Both the position numbers and the translations under genes were made by a program. The notes below the pieces were generated by a model. It did no database searches and was not told the origin of the DNA. It saw only the letters and a list, made by a program, of their open reading frames with translations. Source: Pycnococcus provasolii (Eukaryota > Chlorophyta > Pseudoscourfieldiophyceae > Pseudoscourfieldiales). Taken from it: a stretch of DNA of 64,000 bases. The stretch covers positions 496,001 to 560,000 of the forward strand of contig CP150563.1 in assembly GCA_049487715.1 (NCBI GenBank). The letters run 5' to 3'. Of this stretch, positions 36,996 through 47,125 are shown piece by piece. Within the stretch, counting starts at the first letter, position 1. Every line of letters starts with the position of its first letter.

Positions 36996-37521
36996 CTACA
37001 CGTTCCTCTTCATGTTGCTCGGGAGAAAGCCGACGACCGCCCAGATCTGGAACTCTTGGATGAGGTCCCCATCCTCGTGCACCGCTCCTGGCTGCTCCGC
37101 TTACCTTCCACAAGCGGCCCGGATGCTGCTTCAGCTCATCGTGAACGCCCTTCTCCACGGCGTTGGCGTTGATGGCATTGTTGGTCGTGTAGATGCGGTG
37201 CGCCTCGAAGCCTGCGTCTTTCAAGAATTCCGAAGCCTCCGCGATGAGCGCGAGCGCGGTCTCCCACCACAACCGCTGACGAGTGCCCTGCGCTGGCGCG
37301 CCGGCGGCATCGAGACTCTCGCGCACACTCCACCGCGCGCGATACACGAGTCCAAGTGCTGTGGCGAGCTGTTCAGGTTTGCCGTGCTTCTGCGCGTACC
37401 GGGCGTCGAGGTACGCCTTGCACGCCTCCTGGATGCGCCCCTTCCACCGTGACTCGCGCGACGCCACCGCGAGAAAGTCGCGGTCTCCAAGCCGCGCCAA
37501 CACCCTCCTCACCAGCTCCAC
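36996..37521 (-). pseudogene. F-box-like ORF, 5' truncated, with a C-terminal frame break
   Basis: The frame starts after a stop and has no ATG. It begins VELVRRVLARLGDRDFLAVA, followed by SRESRWKGRIQEACKAYLDA, similar to an F-box and 85-90% identical in DNA over about 75 bases to the two tandem fragments at 30.7-31.4 kb. About 130 further residues are coding-like (QRLWWETALALIAEASEFL). After ELKQHPGRLWK, the better continuation (VHEDGDLIQEFQIWAVVGFL) is in another frame, ending at 36996. No plausible intron restores it. Either a decayed member of a small family or a gene whose exon structure I cannot resolve. Confidence 0.5.
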
Positions 37522-37853
37522 CGGATGTTGACGCTAGCACTTACCAACTAAGGTTAGCTACTAGCTAGAGGGTTGTTGTTCGTGCTCCTCGGACCCACTA
37601 CAGTCAGGTAATACAAGAAGTGCCCAACCGGGATCCCGCCGAGAAGTTCCCTTTTCCCAAACAAACTATCGTAGAGGCGCATGGTAGGTTCAAGAAGGGT
37701 ATCCCCCGGGCCCGGGGGGGGAGAAACCAGTGATTGCTTTCCCCACAAGGAGGGAGGGTGGTTGGGTTTTGAATCTTGGCGCCCTCCCCTCCCCCTCCCT
37801 CCCTGCCCTCTCGTCATTTCAGTTTCGCCTGCTTCGTGTGTCAGCTTGGATTG
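37522..37853. other. Intergenic and POLD1 leader
   Basis: Contains GGGATCCC at 37630, a GGGCCCGGGGGGGG tract near 37710 and the C/T-rich leader before the polymerase start. No gene is supported. Confidence 0.5.
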
Positions 37854-40800
37854 ATGAAGCGCTCATCTCATGCTGCCTCTCAAGAAGCTGCAGCAGGACC
37901 ATCAGCAGCAGCAGGAGGCGGCTTGTCTTCCAAGAAGCCTAAGGCGGAAGCAGCAGCTGCACCACCTGGTGGTGATGTACCTGTAGACGACGATATGGAC
38001 GACCTGGAACTGCTCGCGGAGCTTGAGGCGATGGATCATGAGGAAAACAACGCACAGCAGAAGCAGCAGAAGCAGCACCAGCAGCCGCCACCGGAGGAGG
38101 AGGATGCGGAAGACGACGACCATAAGGCTGCTGCGACCGCTGCCCCTCCCAAGCCGCACGTCGAGACCAAGGCGCTGTCGGGCTCTGTCGACCTCGCGAT
38201 GCTCAAGAGGAGCTGGGCAAGGCCGCGCATACCGAGGCACCTGCGAAACGATACGACAACCGAACGCGTCGGAAATGCGCCGCTGCGCATGATGCAGATG
38301 GACCTCGACTACATCGTCGCACCGCCGCACCACGCGCTGTCGCGCGAGCACGCGGGAACGCCCGAGACGCCCGTCGTGCGCATCTTCGGTGTCACGGACG
38401 AGGGGAACTCCGTCTGCGCTTTCGTGCACGGCTTCGAGCCGTACTTCTACGTGCCCGCACCGCCCAACTTCACGCCGGACGACGTGCCCGGCTTCCGCGA
38501 AGCGCTCAACGCGCGCGTGGGAGAGGCGCAGCGCAGCGCGGCGTCACGAGGGCAGCCCACCGTCTACGTGCGCCGCGTGACGCTGGAGAAGAAGCAGAGC
38601 TTCATGAACTATCAGGCTGCCGGCCTGCGCCCGTTTCTGAAAATTGTCATGTCACTGCCGAACATGGTCGCGCCCGCTCGCTCCATCATGGAGCGTGGCC
38701 TGCGCTTTGGTGACAACCAGGAGTGGGCGTGCACGACGTACGAGTCGAACGTGCTGTACGCTCTTCGCTTCATGATTGACCAGGACATCAGCGGAGGGCA
38801 GTGGGTGGAGCTCGCCGAAAACAAGTACCGCATCCTGCCCAACACGAGGGCGGGAGGTGGCGCAGCCTCGACACGAGCGCCGACGGGAGCAAACGCGCCG
38901 AAGACGGCGTGCCAGGTCGAGGTGCACGTCAACTACCGCGACATCGCACCCAAAGACCCAATGGACGGCGACTGGGGGCGCATCGCGCCGATGCGCATCC
39001 TCAGCTTCGACATCGAGTGCTCGGCGCAGGGCTTCCCCGAAGCCGAGAAGAACCCGGTGATCCAGATTGCGTCCATCCTCACGGTGCAAGGGCAGTCCAA
39101 GGACACGCCTCTCGCGAAGGTGGTGATGACGCTCGGAACCTGCAGCGACATTGCCGGCGCGCAGGTTCTGCAGTTTGAAGACGAGCGCAACCTGCTGAGA
39201 GCCTTCCGCGACCTCGTGCTCTGCTTCGACCCGGACCTCATCACCGGATACAACATTCAAAACTTCGACGTGCCGTATCTCCTCGACCGTGCCGCGGCGA
39301 TCGGGTGCCAGGACTTCTGCTACCTTTCGCGGCTGCTTGGAGTGCGCACCAAGACGCGCGACACGGTGTTCAGCTCCAAGGCGCACGGCACGCGAGAGAG
39401 CAAGGAGGCTAACCTCGAGGGGCGCGTCTGCTTCGACGTCATGCAGGCGGTGCAGCGCGACTACAAGCTCAGCTCGTACACGCTGAATGCCGTTGCGGCA
39501 CACTTCCTGGGAGACCAGAAGGAGGATGTGCATCACAGCATCATCGCGGACCTGCAGAATGGCAACGCGGACACGAGAGCCCGCCTTGCTCGGTACTGCA
39601 TCAAGGACGCCCTTCTGCCGCAGCGCCTGCTGGACAAGCTGATGTACGTGTACAACTACGTTGAGATGGCGCGCGTGACTGGCGTGCCATTGTCGTATCT
39701 GCTCGGACGTGGGCAGATGATCAAGGTTCTCAGCCAGCTGATGCGCAAGGGAAAGACGCTCTCCCTCGTCGTGCCGAACCTCGGGCACCAGGGTGGCGGC
39801 GCGCAGGGTGGCGACGACACGTACGAGGGAGCCACGGTGCTCGACGCCAAGTCGGGCTTCTACACGGAGCCGGTGGCGACGCTCGACTTCGCCAGCCTGT
39901 ATCCGTCCATCATGCAAGCGCACAACCTCTGCTACACGACACTCGTGCGCAAGGAGGAGGTGAAGAACTTCAGCCCAGATCAGATTGAGCGCACGCCAAC
40001 AGGCGACGTGTTCGTGCGTCCGTCGGTGCGGGAGGGCGTTCTGCCGCAGATCCTTACGGAGCTCCTGAGCGCGCGCAAGCGCGCCAAGGCGGACCTGAAG
40101 AAGGAGAAGGACCCATTCAAGAAGGCTGTTCTCGACGGTCGGCAGCTTGCGCTGAAGGTGAGCGCCAACTCGGTGTACGGCTTCACGGGTGCCACCGTGG
40201 GCAAGCTCCCGTGCCTGGAGATCTCGAGCTCCACGACTGCTTTCGGACGTCAGATGATTGAGCATACGAAAAATCTCGTCGAGAAGAAGTACAACAAGGC
40301 GAATGGCTACGAGTACGACAGCGAGGTGGTGTACGGAGACACTGACAGCGTTTTCGTGAAGTTTGGAAATCCGGACGTCGCGGAGAGCATGCGCCTCGGC
40401 GAAGAGGCTGCGATCTTGATCACAGAAACTTTCATGAAGCCAATCAAGCTCGAGTTCGAGAAGGTGTACTCCCCTCTTCTGCTCGTGTCGAAGAAGCGGT
40501 ACGCTGGCCTCATCTACACCAATCCTGACACGTCCAAGGGACCGGACAAGATGGACATGAAGGGCCTCGAGACGGTTCGGCGCGACAACTGCGGCCTCGT
40601 GCGCAGCGTTCTGAATAACGTTCTGAACAAGCTTCTGTACGACCAGGATCCCGATGCCGCGGTCGCCTACGTGAAGAGGGTGATCTCCGATCTCCTGCAG
40701 AACAAGGTTGACCTGTCGCTGCTGATCGTCTCGAAGCAGCTGTCAAAGCGCGAGTACGCCGCCGCCCAGCCTCACGTCCTGCTGGCTGACCGCATGGCGA

Positions 40801-41408
40801 AGCGCGATCCACTGACGGCGCCAAACATCGGCGACCGCGTTCCATACGTAATCGTCAGCGGCACGAAGAACAGCAAGATGAGCGAAAATGCGGAGGATCC
40901 CATCTACGTGCTGGAAAACAATGTTCCGATCGACAACTCGTACTACCTCGAGAACCAGTTGAAGAATCCGCTGACTCGCCTTCTCGAGCCCGTCATTGGC
41001 AGCAAGGGTGTGAATGACGTATTCCACGGCGCTCACACGCGCCGCGTCACGCAGAAGATGCCCAAAACGGGCGGATTGATGGCATTTGCCGTCAAGACGT
41101 TCACGTGCCTCGGCCCTGGCTGCCGCGTTCCGATCCCGAAGAAGGATGAGGCGATCAGCAAGGCATTCTGCCGTCAGTGCTTGACGGATCCTCGCCGCGT
41201 CACGCTTGGCTACCTCAACTGCCTGGGTGCCTGCAACGAGGCGGAGACGAGGAGATGTAAGCTCATTGTGGAGCATGCTCGCGTGCACGAGTTGAGCCCT
41301 TTCGTGGACAACCTGTGCGCATCGCGCGACTGTCCGCTGTACTTTGCGTGCAAGAAGGCGGAGGTTGACCACAAGGAGAAGTGCGTCATCATGGAGCGCT
41401 TCACATAG
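37854..41408 (+). CDS. POLD1: DNA polymerase delta catalytic subunit
   Basis: 1184 residues from the ATG at 37854, close to the family length with an extended low-complexity N-terminus containing SSKKPK, a likely nuclear signal. Exonuclease motifs: Exo I FDIECSA (Asp386, Glu388), Exo II NIQNFDVPYLLDR, Exo III YCIKDALLPQ. Polymerase motifs: A DFASLYPSI (Asp678), B KVSANSVYGFTGA, C YGDTDSVF (Asp829, Asp831). The C-terminus has CysA (zinc) beginning CLGPGC near 1085 and CysB ([4Fe-4S]) beginning CLGACNEAETRRC near 1123 and ending ASRDC. All key residues are present, so a functional proofreading replicative polymerase of the lagging strand is expected, acting with PCNA and the small subunits. Confidence 0.98.
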   Translation: MKRSSHAASQEAAAGPSAAAGGGLSSKKPKAEAAAAPPGGDVPVDDDMDDLELLAELEAMDHEENNAQQKQQKQHQQPPPEEEDAEDDDHKAAATAAPPKPHVETKALSGSVDLAMLKRSWARPRIPRHLRNDTTTERVGNAPLRMMQMDLDYIVAPPHHALSREHAGTPETPVVRIFGVTDEGNSVCAFVHGFEPYFYVPAPPNFTPDDVPGFREALNARVGEAQRSAASRGQPTVYVRRVTLEKKQSFMNYQAAGLRPFLKIVMSLPNMVAPARSIMERGLRFGDNQEWACTTYESNVLYALRFMIDQDISGGQWVELAENKYRILPNTRAGGGAASTRAPTGANAPKTACQVEVHVNYRDIAPKDPMDGDWGRIAPMRILSFDIECSAQGFPEAEKNPVIQIASILTVQGQSKDTPLAKVVMTLGTCSDIAGAQVLQFEDERNLLRAFRDLVLCFDPDLITGYNIQNFDVPYLLDRAAAIGCQDFCYLSRLLGVRTKTRDTVFSSKAHGTRESKEANLEGRVCFDVMQAVQRDYKLSSYTLNAVAAHFLGDQKEDVHHSIIADLQNGNADTRARLARYCIKDALLPQRLLDKLMYVYNYVEMARVTGVPLSYLLGRGQMIKVLSQLMRKGKTLSLVVPNLGHQGGGAQGGDDTYEGATVLDAKSGFYTEPVATLDFASLYPSIMQAHNLCYTTLVRKEEVKNFSPDQIERTPTGDVFVRPSVREGVLPQILTELLSARKRAKADLKKEKDPFKKAVLDGRQLALKVSANSVYGFTGATVGKLPCLEISSSTTAFGRQMIEHTKNLVEKKYNKANGYEYDSEVVYGDTDSVFVKFGNPDVAESMRLGEEAAILITETFMKPIKLEFEKVYSPLLLVSKKRYAGLIYTNPDTSKGPDKMDMKGLETVRRDNCGLVRSVLNNVLNKLLYDQDPDAAVAYVKRVISDLLQNKVDLSLLIVSKQLSKREYAAAQPHVLLADRMAKRDPLTAPNIGDRVPYVIVSGTKNSKMSENAEDPIYVLENNVPIDNSYYLENQLKNPLTRLLEPVIGSKGVNDVFHGAHTRRVTQKMPKTGGLMAFAVKTFTCLGPGCRVPIPKKDEAISKAFCRQCLTDPRRVTLGYLNCLGACNEAETRRCKLIVEHARVHELSPFVDNLCASRDCPLYFACKKAEVDHKEKCVIMERFT

Positions 41409-41611
41409 AATAGAAGGCGCGCGCGCGCAAGCGCGTTCATTTTCTGTCTCGTACAGTACATATATGTTCCGCGTCTCTGTCGAAGTAAGTACTACTCAAA
41501 TTTACAGCTAGTTGCTCTTGTTTTTTTTTTCTGGTTCTTTTCGTGAGAGAGAGTTACGTTTAGTATACACGCACGCCGCACGCTTCTTTGCGCGCACGTT
41601 AGCAAAAAGGT

Positions 41612-42025
41612 TTACCCAAATAGCCTTTTGGAGTCTTCGTTGAGCATCTGCGCTTCTGTCTTCTTCACCTCGAGCTTGTTTCCCTTGGCGTCGATGCGTC
41701 CCATGGCGACGTCGTTCCTGCGCTTCTCCTCCTTCAGGACGCGCACCGCCTTTCGGTCCTTCATGCCGTAGAATCCAGTCTGTATCGTCTTCGCGGCGTT
41801 TTCCCTCCTCTCCTCCACTTCGAAGACGTGGTTGCGCGCTTGCTGCCTTTCTGCCAACTTTTCGAGAAATGACCGTTCGTTGGTCAACCTCTTCTGCCTT
41901 AAGTTTTCGATTCCCACCGTCTTTTTCGACTTCTGCTTCATCCAGCGTTCGATGATGATGTCCGCGCGCGTGTCTTTGGAGGGCGACGGAGGCTGAGGCT
42001 GCCGAGCTTTGGAGGGCGACGACAT
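41612..42025 (-). CDS. Small IQ-motif-like coiled-coil protein, paralog of the 43.8-44.8 kb gene
   Basis: 137 residues, very charged and helical. A single IQ-like calmodulin-binding motif is seen in NAAKTIQTGFYGMKDRKAVR. The stretch AAKTIQTGFYGMKDRKAVRV and the ending EAQMLNEDSKRLFG align with AARQIQSGFRGMKDRQNVRI and EAEMFADDAARLFD of the gene at 43818-44826, so the two are paralogs in opposite orientation. A role with calmodulin or centrin is inferred from the motif only. It is convergent with POLD1. Confidence 0.82.
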   Translation of the reverse strand: MSSPSKARQPQPPSPSKDTRADIIIERWMKQKSKKTVGIENLRQKRLTNERSFLEKLAERQQARNHVFEVEERRENAAKTIQTGFYGMKDRKAVRVLKEEKRRNDVAMGRIDAKGNKLEVKKTEAQMLNEDSKRLFG

Positions 42026-42531
42026 GATTACTTACTGGCCGGCCAGTTATCTTTTTCAGACTTAACCTTAACCTTAACTGTGGTGGAACGAGCCTTAAGG
42101 TTAAGTTAACAGCTTAAGCCAGGGGCGTCTTGAACTAAGCTTAAGGGCGTCTGAAACTAAGCTTAATACCTGTAGTATTCCAGGAAAGGTTTCCGATAGG
42201 TAAGGCCGGTTGGTTTCGGGCAGCCGGGAGGGGACGAAGGTTTATCGGAGGGGGGAACACTACCCGGTACCCTATTCTATTCTATTCTTGTCGTGAAGTG
42301 TCGTCCCGTGTCCCGTACACTCGTTACGAGTACGGTAAAGTGTTCCCTGTTCTTTTCGCCAACTTTTCGGGACCCCTTGACGGTAGTTGTGTCGGGACGT
42401 ACAGGTAAATGTACGTCGTCTCGTCAGACAGAATTCTGGTCGGGATCCCCCTGGGGTCTCTCAGGGCCCTCCCGAGTCCCGACTGACTGCGGGGTAGTTT
42501 ACCTTTATTAGTTGGTGGTGTGCATGTTGTC

Positions 42532-42562
42532 TTTTGCTTTGCTTTGCTTTGCTTTGCTTTGC
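42532..42562 (+). repeat. TTTGC microsatellite
   Basis: Five to six TTTGC pentamers in a row. Confidence 0.95.
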
Positions 42563-42720
42563 GTGAAACAACAAGGCAGTTTGTTGGTCAGTTTGTCGGT
42601 CGGGGTGTCCGACGCCTCTCTTTCTGGGGTTTTGGGTGGGACTGGGACCAGGCTGCCAGGTGGTGGGATGGATGCGTTTTTCCTGCGTTTTCTCTCGTTT
42701 CTTTCTTTTTCTTTTTCTCT

Positions 42721-42911
42721 ATTATGCTTTTCAACCAAGTGGGGATGTCCCCCAAAAAGTTTATGAAAGTTTTTGCAAAGTTTTTGGAAAGTTTTTGGTG
42801 TCCTTTTAAACGGGAACCCTTCGTTTCGGGTGGGTACGAGCTGGGGCTTGGCTGGGACCGACTTTTTGAGTTTTTGGTTTTGGACATCCCCACTTGGTTG
42901 AAAAGAATAAT
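42721..42911. repeat. 191-bp foldback with 30-bp inverted arms
   Basis: The left arm 42721-42750 (ATTATGCTTTTCAACCAAGT and on through GGGGATGTCC) is repeated in reverse complement at 42882-42911 with one mismatch. The spacer of about 130 bases has AAAGTTTTT repeats. No clear target-site duplication is seen. It could be a MITE-like element or a hairpin-forming locus. Confidence 0.75.
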
Positions 42912-43817
42912 ACCCGGGTACGATCGTGACTTTCCTTTGCTTTTTCCTTCTCGTCTCGTCTCGTCTCGTCTCAGAACGTCTCGTTTCGTCTCGTTTCCTC
43001 TCGTTTCGTTTCGTTTTCGTTTCGTTTCGTTTCGTAGTATCCTATTGCGCTTTCGTCGAAACCCAATCTCCTCCTCGAGAGTCGAGGCTCGACTCAGACT
43101 CGGTCCTTCGACTCCACTCGTCAGTCAGGACTCGACTTCTCCCGACTGCCCGAGGCGTCGTTTGGGAACCCACCCAACCACCCACCCAACTTCTTTGACT
43201 TCTCGTCCATGCCTCGCCCAGCTGGCACCCTAGCTAGGCGTTGAAGTTGACATCAACGGCGCATGAATTACTGTAGTCTATCAATTATGGATGGTAAGGT
43301 TAACAACACAAGGTAGACTAAAAAGTACTCGGTACTCGGGCTGCTGGTCGGGTTGACCAACCCCACTGACCACTGGTGGAGTGGTGGACTGGTCAACCAG
43401 TCCCTGTGGCCGTGCAGCCGTGTGCCGTGGGCTCTGCTTGACCGTCTGGAGGGCGAGTCATAAGGAGTCCGTGCGCTGAAAAGCCGCCTCAGGCCTCAGC
43501 CATCAGCCATCAGGTTGAGCCTCAGGTGTCAGGTGGTGGACAAACAGGTACGGTAGGTGGTCGACCAGGCCACCTAAAGCCTCGGTCCACCTCTCCGACC
43601 ACCTCAACGCAACCGCAACGCTTCTCCGTGAATTTCGCATCATTATTCAGCGCATCGCCTCGTCTCGTCTCGTCTCGTACCGCTTCGCTTCTAGGTCGTT
43701 CTTCGCCTTAAGTTGGCCTTAAGTTGGCCGCCTTAAGTTCGCGGCGGCCTTACGATAGTTAAGTTTTGTCGGCTTGAGTTTATACTTGCAGGAGTGAGTG
43801 AGAAGTACTACCCTAGT

Positions 43818-44826
43818 ATGGCGGCTGACTCCTTGCCCTTAGGCTTAGGGGGGTCTTCACCTGGTGGTGGTGAAGTCACAGGTTCCCCGTTAACGTCGCC
43901 TTCGAAATCTGAGCAACAGCAGCAGCAGCAGCCGCGATTCGTTGCCAAGGCACGGACATACATACCGCACAAAATGAGAACCGCGCAGGCCTCTGATGCC
44001 ATGGAGGTATGTACTTCTTTCTTATTGTCTTATTGCACAAAAAAATAAGCTCTCGACTTTGACTCACAACAACAAACCATCAACCTACATACCTACATAG
44101 CTGCTGCTGAGACTGTCGGACCGCGACCCCGTGCGAACAGTAAGCGTCATGGCTGAATACCTCAGCACGACATTCAGGTCGCGATTCGAAACGGGCGAGG
44201 AACTGCTGAAGACGACACTGCACGTGACGCGCTCCGACGTTACCGCGAAGAACGTCGCACGGAGCCACTCCGCGCAGCCGCGTACCAGCACAAGAGGACC
44301 GCCTCCCTCGTCGTCAACACAGCAAACAAGGCCGTCAACCGCTCAGGGGGGACAACGAAACAGCCTCGCCGCGACGAGCTCGGCCGCCGGTGTTCCGCAC
44401 AACCGCGTGCGTGCGAGCAGCGCGCGCGCGTCGGTAGGCGCGGCACCCACCGTGCCTCCCACTCCGCTGTCCCCCGCTGACAAGGACCTCGTCATGGCAC
44501 GCTGGCTGAAGGAGCGCGAGCGCCGCGAGAAGGAGCGCGAGGAGAGGCGCAACATGATGCTCCGTCGCGAGCGTCGGTGGATGGAGTCGTTGAACTCGAT
44601 GCAGAATACGCGGAACCGGAAGATGCAGAAGGAGGTGGAGACGGAGTTGGCGGCGCGGCAGATCCAAAGCGGCTTCCGCGGCATGAAGGACCGGCAGAAC
44701 GTGCGCATCCTGCGCATTCAGCGCGAGAAGGAGCGGCAGCGCCAGCTCGAGGAGGAACGCAAGAAGATCACGGGACCGTCGGAGGCTGAGATGTTCGCGG
44801 ACGACGCGGCGCGTCTGTTCGACTAG
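43818..44826 (+). CDS. IQ-motif coiled-coil protein with one intron
   Basis: Exons 43818-44006 and 44101-44826 give 304 residues. The intron starts GTATGT at 44007 and ends CCTACATAG at 44100 (94 bases). Phase 0 joining gives ASDAME|LLLRLSDRDPVRTVSVMAEYL, a smooth helical segment. The N-terminal part is low complexity with Gln6; the middle is Ser/Thr/Pro-rich. The C-terminal third is a charged helix (RWLKERERREKEREERRNMM) followed by the IQ-like RQIQSGFRGMKDRQNVR and a conserved end EAEMFADDAARLFD, shared with the paralog at 41612-42025. The segment DPVRTVSVMAEYLSTTF may be a small docking or dimerisation helix. Function inferred only as a calmodulin-type binder, perhaps of flagella or cytoskeleton. 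Confidence 0.85.
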
Positions 44827-44939
44827 TCAACTACTCTTTAGCTACTTGTAACGCAACGCACAAAACCCACAACTTACTCAACGCAACGCAACGCAACCAA
44901 CTTAGAAATATACAAGAGTGAGGTGAGACTTACAAGATT

Positions 44940-46400
44940 TCAATCGTCGACGCGTTCGCCGCCGCACCACGCGACGTACGCGACGACGCCGACCACGAAG
45001 TGCGCGCTAATCAAGCCGAATACCAGCGACCAGTCGTGCGTATTATCCAAGATCCTCCCAATTGCAGGGACGGCGACGAGTCCGCCTAGAGTTGCACAAG
45101 TGTTGCCAAGTGCAAACACACTCCCCGCATTGCGCGGGGAGATGTCAAGGTGATTCACACTCACGCCACCGAGCGTCAATGCGGACAAACCCAGACCGAT
45201 GTCAATCGCGATGGCAGCGCTCTCGGCTGGCAACTCCGCCGATGCGACGAAGAGAAGCGCGGTAGCTGGACCTAGCATCCCGATCGACTGAAGCAGCACG
45301 CGCACGTCACGGTTCCTCACGCCACCAGAAATCAAACGGTCGGCAAACCAACCCGCGCCGACGCCGACAACTCCTTGCAAGATGTACGGCGCAACAGTTA
45401 GCGCAGGCAAATTCGAGAGCGGAATATCGTACACATCATCGTAGTATGTTGGAAGCCAAGAAAGTAGCCCATACAAGCCTACACTCTGGCCGTACTGTGC
45501 AGCCATGATTGCCCAAACCTCCTTTCTCCGTGCGAGTCGCCAAATCGCCGACGTGCTTTGCGGCAAACTTGGGCTCTCTGACGGCTTGTTAGGCGGCGGA
45601 AGGTCAAGCGGGAGCCACGCGGGAATCCAGACGAGTGCTGCAGCTGCAAAACCGTAAAAGGCGGCTGGCCAACCACTGCTCTCGATAATCGTCGGGGTGA
45701 GCAAGAAGGCGGCGGCGGCACCCACGTACGAAGCGCTGGTGATTGCGGCGACGGCGACGCTTCTTCTCCGCATTGGAACGTGTCTGGCGATGAGACTGTG
45801 CGCCGCCGGGAATGCGACGCCTTCTCCCGCCCCTAGCGCGCATCGTATGAATAGGAGTGTTCCTATGCCACCTCGTGCGCATAGAGGCGTGAGTGCCGTC
45901 GCGATGCTCCAAGCGGCGACTCCGACTGCGAGCACACGTTTCCCTCCGGCGACGTCCGCCGCCCTTCCTCCGACAAGCTGCGTTCCTGCATATCCGACGA
46001 AAAACGCGCTGAGCACGACACCTTCTGTCGTCTTGCTCCACTCGAGTTCTTTCGCCATGCTGATGGCCGCGACGGATATGTTGCTCCTGTCTGCGTAGCA
46101 CGTCGCGATGGCGATTGTGATTAAGAATACCATGGGAATCCAAATTTGCGAATCACGGCTTATAGAGGCGTCGTTATTTCTGAGAGTGCATTCTCCTGAG
46201 AGTCGTCTACGTTTCTTATCTGAAGAGCCAACACGCGCTGACGATGCGGATGAGGACGGCGATGATGACGAAGAAGCACGACGCATGATGAATGAGCGAC
46301 GGCGGATGGCGAATGAGCTGAATAAGCGTGGACTACATGCTACTAAGCGCACTGCTGTAGCACTATGAGCTGATCGACGAGCGACATCGCATGCTCGCAT
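44940..46400 (-). CDS. PHT4/ANTR (SLC17)-type anion or phosphate transporter
   Basis: 486 residues. A basic, Ser/Arg-rich N-terminus of about 75 residues precedes 12 membrane segments, consistent with plastid targeting. SLC17/PHT4 motifs: CYADRSNISVAAISMAKELEWS at the end of helix 1, GVVLSAFFVGYAGTQLVGGRAAD, IRCALGAGEGVAFPAAHSLIARHVPMRRRS, and QYGQSVGLYGLLSWLPTYYDDV. The conserved Arg in helix 1 and the GEGxxFP motif are present. Plant relatives move phosphate or organic anions such as ascorbate across plastid membranes. Substrate cannot be told from sequence. The start is the ATG at 46400. Confidence 0.92.
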   Translation of the reverse strand: MRACDVARRSAHSATAVRLVACSPRLFSSFAIRRRSFIMRRASSSSSPSSSASSARVGSSDKKRRRLSGECTLRNNDASISRDSQIWIPMVFLITIAIATCYADRSNISVAAISMAKELEWSKTTEGVVLSAFFVGYAGTQLVGGRAADVAGGKRVLAVGVAAWSIATALTPLCARGGIGTLLFIRCALGAGEGVAFPAAHSLIARHVPMRRRSVAVAAITSASYVGAAAAFLLTPTIIESSGWPAAFYGFAAAALVWIPAWLPLDLPPPNKPSESPSLPQSTSAIWRLARRKEVWAIMAAQYGQSVGLYGLLSWLPTYYDDVYDIPLSNLPALTVAPYILQGVVGVGAGWFADRLISGGVRNRDVRVLLQSIGMLGPATALLFVASAELPAESAAIAIDIGLGLSALTLGGVSVNHLDISPRNAGSVFALGNTCATLGGLVAVPAIGRILDNTHDWSLVFGLISAHFVVGVVAYVAWCGGERVDD

Positions 46401-46684
46401 GATATGACGGAGGGGAAAGATGAGGGAGGCTGGGTGGGGGGGCCTTCTGTGACGCGTCCCGTGTCTTGGATTCGGGGATACCCCATTGACAGCGAAATGG
46501 GAATGGGCCCGGACTCGGGCCCATGATGGGTTTCGGGATCCCGGTCGCGCACGTTAAGTTTGGTCGGTACCGGGTACTTTTTACCCGCGGGTCAAAACTT
46601 CAATGGCGTCGTAACTACCAAACTGCTCGCCTTATTTCTCGCGCTTGGTGGCGCTTCAAGGCGCCTCTCTTTTCCATCAAGTGA

Positions 46685-47125
46685 CGCCCAACTGGCCCAA
46701 GGGGGGATGATCAAATAAATACCTTGAGTCGTCTCGAGCTGACCCCCGAACTGAGGAAGGCGCTCGAAGGGAAAGAAACAACGGTGGAAGACCTGGTCAG
46801 GTGCGTGGCGCCTCGGCTTCACCAGGTGAGCCCGGTGGCAAAAGCGGCAGAGGGAAACGGGAAACAGCAAGGCCACGGCTCGCGCCCGGCCATGGCCGCC
46901 GTTGGCTTCGTCCTCGGCCAGCGCACAACCCGCACGACCAAGATCGAGGAGGACCACCCGGCACCCGGTGGACAGGAAGACCGGACTGCCGAACCCTAGG
47001 TGCCGAAGGAGAGCAAAAAGCAACGGGCGCCGCGGATGGACCGCAACGCGCGCGAAGCGACGCTTGAGCGGGCGCAACGCCTTTCGCTCAACCAGCTCGT
47101 GAAGGACGAGGAGGTCATGGACTAA
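46685..47125 (+). pseudogene. Broken or partial gene with an ENY2/Sus1-like stretch
   Basis: Coding-like text without a start codon: LELTPELRKALEGKETTVED, then LVRCVAPRLHQ. It reads on in frame to a TAG (46997-46999) and continues in the same frame to VPKESKKQRAPRMDRNAREA and a final stop at 47125. The block from GTGAGC (46826) to CCCTAG (46999) has good donor and acceptor edges and is 174 bases, so it could be an intron whose removal joins RLHQ to VPKE. The spliced TVEDLV(x)nVPKESKK resembles the end of ENY2/Sus1, but only weakly. The first exon is not found, hence partial gene or pseudogene. Confidence 0.4.

Larger units (their letters stand above)
42026..43817. other. Repeat-rich spacer between two paralogous genes
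   Basis: 1.8 kb without a supported gene. Contains TTAACCTTAA words (42060-42170), GGGATCCC at 42442, a TTTGC microsatellite (42532-42562), a 30-bp inverted repeat (42721-42911), a TCTCG/TTTCG tract (about 42946-43036), a GGACTGGT/ACCAGTCC palindrome near 43390-43405, and a triple CCTTAAGTTG repeat near 43706-43740. The end (TACTTGCAG near 43790) may be an acceptor of a 5' UTR intron for the next gene. Confidence 0.6.

Noticed and set aside
38652-40265. 537-residue antisense frame inside POLD1.
   Set aside because: Shadow of a GC3-rich, fully conserved polymerase gene.
42588-42893. Open frames through the TTTGC repeat and foldback.
   Set aside because: They read through simple repeats and inverted arms, with no start context or coding bias.
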